Source: Larix sibirica (Eukaryota; Streptophyta; Pinopsida; Pinales; Pinaceae). Taken from it: 33,684 bases of DNA. The stretch lies in NCBI GenBank assembly GCA_004151065.3, contig NWUY0303990012.1, forward strand, positions 1 through 33,684, read 5' to 3'. Position 1 is the stretch's first letter. Each line of letters opens with the position of its first letter. This document shows, in pieces, positions 30,321 to 33,684 of this stretch. The notes under the pieces are model-generated. The model did no database searches and was not told the origin of the DNA. It saw nothing but the letters and a program-made list of their open reading frames with translations. A program made the position numbers and the translations under genes.

Positions 30321-31079
30321 AGCCGATAGCTTATAGTCAATCCAGGAGGCTTAGTCAATACAGTAAGAGCTCGGCTTTGCTACTTCACTATACAAGGAAG
30401 GAGGTGGAGCAGGATGAGTCACTATAACAGAGCCAGTCTTATGCGAGGGAAGGAGGTAGAGCTGGTAGAGAGGGGAAAGAATTCTTCTGGGAAGGAATAA
30501 ATGAACCAATAAGCCTTCAGGCATATTCAACAGGAAGGAGCCTCACCAGGAGCCTCTCACCTTAAGCCATTCACCGTTAGGAGCCTCACCAAGTACAACA
30601 CAGATAGAAGGAGCACATACACAGGTCCACCTTTGTTACCCATATTACTATACCTTTACTCTACCCACCTGCCTTTAACAGCCTCTTACTCACTTACCCA
30701 ACCATCCCCCACACACATTGTACGAGCGTTCAGACAACATTACTAGGATATGCTTTCATGTAACTACCTTTTACTTCTCACCTTTTCTATTTTCCCACCT
30801 AGAGAAATACTTCAATTATACTACTTTGCTTATGCCCTAAACTTAGAGCATTGGATGATCAATCGGATGGAAGGGAGGGAGGGCTTCACATGGAGAGAGC
30901 ATTATTGTATGGATGGGCTTCAACATAACAGCATTGGTAGGTATTGGTCACGGGCTTCAAACAGCATTCACTAGCGTTCGATAACACCTGCTTGAGGCAA
31001 GGAACGAAGTGGGTAGACACGCTATGAACCTTTACCCTTACTTACTTCTGTGTTTCCGTTCCGCCCTGCCCTCACCTTA
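30321..31079. other. No gene seen; small repeats
   Basis: aggagcctcacca and aggagcctctcacc repeat at 30536-30592, and gggaaggaggtagagc-like words at 30398 and 30447. A 74-codon frame (30750-30974) contains no motif. A gaggcaaggaacgaagtggg piece near 30993 has loose relatives near 33500. Confidence 0.4.
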
Positions 31080-31121
31080 AGACCTAGACATGTTCACCTA
31101 GACCACTTACTGAATGAGGCA
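31080..31121 (+). repeat. Isolated copy of the array A/B gaagacctaga module
   Basis: agacctagacatgttcacc followed by tagaccacttactgaatga matches the modules at 3001-3040 and 26791-26830. It is a lone copy outside the two arrays, directly before the purine-rich repeat. Confidence 0.65.
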
Positions 31122-31515
31122 CTAGAGAAGGATTGAAAGTGAGGATGACAAGTGACGGAATGGAAGGGATGACAATAAAAAGAATGAAGTGACGGAATGA
31201 TGAAAGTGACGATTCAAACAGAAGAATGAAATGACAGAATGAAAGTGATGGAAGTGAGGATTCAAAAAGAAGGAAGAACAGATGTGACGGAAAAGAGAGG
31301 ATTACCAGAGGATGGACGGAATGACAGTATACCATTTCCAATGGTTACGAAAAGATAAGGATGAAATCTTAGGAAGTTGACGAAAAGGAAAATCGAAAGA
31401 TGAAATGACAGAATGGAAGTTACGAAAAGAGGAAGGACAAAAAGTGACGGAACGGAAGTAATTGAAAAGAGACGATTTCAAATCGAAAGATGAAATCTTA
31501 GGAACGGAGCAAGTC
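31122..31515 (+). repeat. Purine-rich degenerate tandem repeat
   Basis: About 390 bases in which the plus strand is mostly A and G. The recurring words are gtgacggaatg, gaaagtgac, gattcaaa and aagaatgaaa. gattcaaa recurs at 31211 and 31259 (48 apart), gatgaaatcttaggaa at 31360-31375 and 31489-31504, and aatcgaaagatgaaat at 31391-31406 and 31481-31496. The minus-strand 85-codon frame (31084-31341) is an F/S/L-rich by-product. Such purine strands can form triplex or unusual structure, but I see no direct evidence of function. Confidence 0.75.
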
Positions 31516-32418
31516 CAAAAGGTATTTCAATGCGACACGTTCAGTTCCATACTTGCCTCATTACTATACCGGATAGTGGAGATGTTATACAGTATAAAAT
31601 AAGGCAGGTCAAAGAAAGAAGCAGGAGACAAGAAAGTCTAGAGAAGTGGTCAGTCTTCACTGTCTTATAAGAGTCGGAGGGTAAAGGAGCTCTTCAAGAG
31701 AGACCTCCAAAGGAGAAGTCCGGGGGAAATAAGTGTTCATAGGGGACGAGAGGCATCGGAAGGAAGGTCAAGAGATACGGGCAGCAAGATCGAGATCTAA
31801 GCAATAGAGAGATCAGGTCGAAGGCAGTCAGTGTCAGGAAGGGGTGGGCTGGTGCACCTAATTTCAATGTTCTGCTTGTGTGGTTCACCTCAACTATTAG
31901 ATTGAAATCTAGAGAAAAAGTTCTGCACTAATGTTAATATGAACTACGGCTTATTCACGCTTAGCGTCAGCGGCAATAGGAGTGGCAATAGTAGAGGCAG
32001 TAGAGATAGAGTCGTAGAGAGCTAGCTTAGACCGAGTCTAAGAGTTATGAGATTGTCACTACTAATGGATGCACTAAAGAGCTAGCTAGTCCGGAGGAGT
32101 GATAGATAGATAATCAGAACAAGAGATTGAAACGGACTGGACCTACGGCAAGATCAAGGCAAGTTGGAAATAAAAAGCCGCACTAATTAGAACTAGTTGT
32201 TAGAGTTAGTTAGAAGTAGTTAGAGTTGGAACTTGACTCAGGCTAAAGCTAGTGGAAGTTCAGGCTGGACCTACGGGGCAGTTCTGACACAGCTTAAGAC
32301 AATTGGTGGAAATAAATGCTCTTACTCACTTATATTGGGTTCAACCTGCATAAGTCGGAACAAAACCAGTCATAATGCAACTAGAGATCTAAGCTTAGCT
32401 AAAGCTAAATTGTTTACT
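31516..32418. other. No gene seen; gtagag/gagata words, one hairpin
   Basis: Non-coding. Around 31975-32015 aggagtggcaatagtagagg-type words repeat loosely, recalling the module field at 13430-15960. ttagagttagttagaagtag (about 32201) is a small tandem. It contains the hairpin at 32026-32042. Confidence 0.4.
32026..32042. other. Perfect hairpin, 7-bp stem, CGA loop
   Basis: cttagac-cga-gtctaag. Stem length and loop are the same as in the hairpin at 29284-29300, but the stem sequence is different. No adjoining gene. Confidence 0.5.
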
Positions 32419-32670
32419 ATGGGCCGGAAACAGACTAAGGAACGGAGTCACTCTTTCTTTCAAATAATGGATACAAAAAGAGATAGAGTTGGTTTCAAGA
32501 TCATTTCATTCTGAACTACACTCTCTTCTTCTCTTGGTTGGTTGAACTCTTAGAAAGATAATTTCAAACAACTAGACCGGATGGACCAGTCGATATGGAG
32601 GATGGAGACAAATGAAGTGTACGGCCGGGGCTCTTAAGGCTAAGGCAAGATGGGCCGGAAACAGACTAAG
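32419..32670 (+). repeat. Direct repeat of 21 bp, 231 bp apart
   Basis: Twenty-one bases beginning atgggccggaaacagac are identical at 32419-32439 and 32650-32670. Both are preceded by loosely related gctaaa/ctaagg words. Short frames start at or run through both copies (32233-32514; 32650-32889), so both share an MGRKQTK beginning, but no protein is recognised. 32890-33270 shows nothing further. Confidence 0.8.
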
Positions 32671-33269
32671 CTAAGACCGGTAGGCAGTCAGTTCGTAGGG
32701 CTAAGACTAACTGCTTGGACTAAGCTAGAGTATCTGAAAGCAGCTTGTTTCTCTGCCTATCAATATGATGGAAATTCAGGAAATAAAGGTTACATATCCG
32801 GTAAAGAGTGTGAACGTAGCCTTCTGAGAACTGGTAAATTAAGCAAAAATATGAATATGATAAAGAGTGCTCACTTGGCCTATCAATAAAGTAAATTCAG
32901 GTACATAAAGGTGGCATGTCTCTCCGGATCACAAGCAGCATGAGCCCACTATCCAGATGGGGAAATTCAGAAATATAAGTGGGAATTTAATAAAGAATAA
33001 GGTTACATATTACTTGAGAGCTTCTTTTATATTTACTCTATCTAACTCCGCTGAGATATGATTTGAATCTTACTCATACTCCGATGAGCTTTTTCTATTC
33101 GAAGCTTCAACAGACTGGTTAGTTCACCTCATATATGCATCATTAGTCAAAGCTTTGAGACCCCATGAATAAGCTCCAACAAGTTAGATTAGTAAGAAGA
33201 AAGAATTGATAGCTCCCACAGAATGGGTTGTTAACATAAGCTCCCAAAGAAAGAATGGTAAGTTAACAA

Positions 33270-33400
33270 CATAATATGTGCATATTGAGTGTGAAAGCCA
33301 GAACCCATACCGAGAAGAGTTTTTGTGTGAGGTGCACCAATTACCCTTCCCTTTTTTTTCAAAACCTCTTTTCTTTGCCCAACAGAATACCTATGCTATT
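33270..33400 (+). mobile_element. Possible Copia-type RNase H C-terminal relic
   Basis: The frame from 33278 reads HIECESQNPYREEFLCEVHQ and then FFSKPLF. This resembles the end of Copia polyproteins, where KHIE-x-x-x-x-x-x-RE is followed by a V-H/P-T stretch and IF-T-K-P-L. Only this tail is seen, and the frame continues to 33574 in unrelated sequence. Recognised by eye from the family pattern, with several deviations. Confidence 0.3.
33325..33347 (+). repeat. Dispersed 23-bp repeat, copy 2
   Basis: Identical to 16372-16394. It lies inside the possible Copia-type tail and is followed by a run of eight T's and a C. Confidence 0.8.
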
Positions 33401-33565
33401 CCTAGACACTTCCTGAATGAATTAATGAATGCGCGCTTAGTGCGGCGTACTGCTATAGACACTTCTCTTTCCGGACGGGAGGGCTTCCAAACCACTTGCT
33501 TGAGGGAGGAATGCTTAATGGGTAGGTACTATTTAGATTGTTGGGCCAGGCTTTGCTTCGCACTT

Positions 33566-33612
33566 CACCTTTAGGATTACATTATGTCTTCAACCCTCAT
33601 CTTTTGGTTCTT
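33566..33612 (+). repeat. Dispersed 45-bp repeat, copy 2
   Basis: Partner of 28122-28166: acctttaggattacattat, then a link, then cctcatcttttggttctt. The rest to the window end shows no feature. Confidence 0.7.
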
Positions 33613-33684
33613 TTTATGGGGCACTCCACCCCTCTATTCTATCCAGCCGCCATGTTTCATCAGTTGTGGCAGTGTTTAATCAAA

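Overview
The window looks like non-coding accessory DNA of a very large plant mitochondrial genome. I cannot name the species; a gymnosperm-sized or similarly inflated mitogenome would fit. Evidence, strongest first: a decayed initiator tRNA-Met of the plant-mitochondrial type on the minus strand at about 17878-17956; a stretch at about 23750-24480 that reads like domain I of a plant mitochondrial group II intron (recalled, not aligned); fragments of plant nuclear retrotransposons, clearest at 3057-4085; and the lack of any long gene, operon or Shine-Dalgarno-led coding in 33.7 kb. A nuclear copy of mitochondrial DNA (NUMT) is the main alternative. I found no standard mitochondrial protein gene, no rRNA and no intact tRNA.

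Layout. 1-2160: non-coding with small degenerate repeats. 2160-3050: a mosaic of short repeat modules (array A). 3057-4085: minus-strand remnant of a Ty3/gypsy gag plus protease, broken by frameshifts and stops. 4600-5400: an unidentified reading frame interrupted only by two adjacent TAA codons. 5400-13400: mostly featureless sequence with several small direct or tandem repeats (5920-6035, 6780-6935, 7857-8038, 9239-9365, 9744-9848) and one unidentified minus-strand ORF at 9967-10341. 13430-15960: a 2.5-kb field of shuffled short modules. 16000-17620: possible Copia-like remnant, an 18-bp duplication, a 31-bp tandem repeat and a strongly triplet-periodic tract. 17878-17956: tRNA relic. 18000-23700: AT-richer DNA without recognised genes and nearly without internal repeats. 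23750-25640: intron-like stretch, then serine/glycine/arginine-coding low-complexity DNA. 25960-27310: array B, built from the same modules as array A but in another order. 28412-29047: the longest ORF (211 codons), unidentified and the best candidate for a real or recently real gene. 29050-33684: two 7-bp hairpins with the same CGA loop, a purine-rich degenerate tandem region, further dispersed short repeats, and a possible Copia RNase H tail at about 33270-33400.

I see no gene cooperation here. The recurring theme is DNA assembled from many short, diverged, re-ordered modules, together with insertions of nuclear and mitochondrial origin. The items most worth checking are the 211-codon ORF, the modular arrays and the tRNA relic whose anticodon reads AAU in place of CAU.
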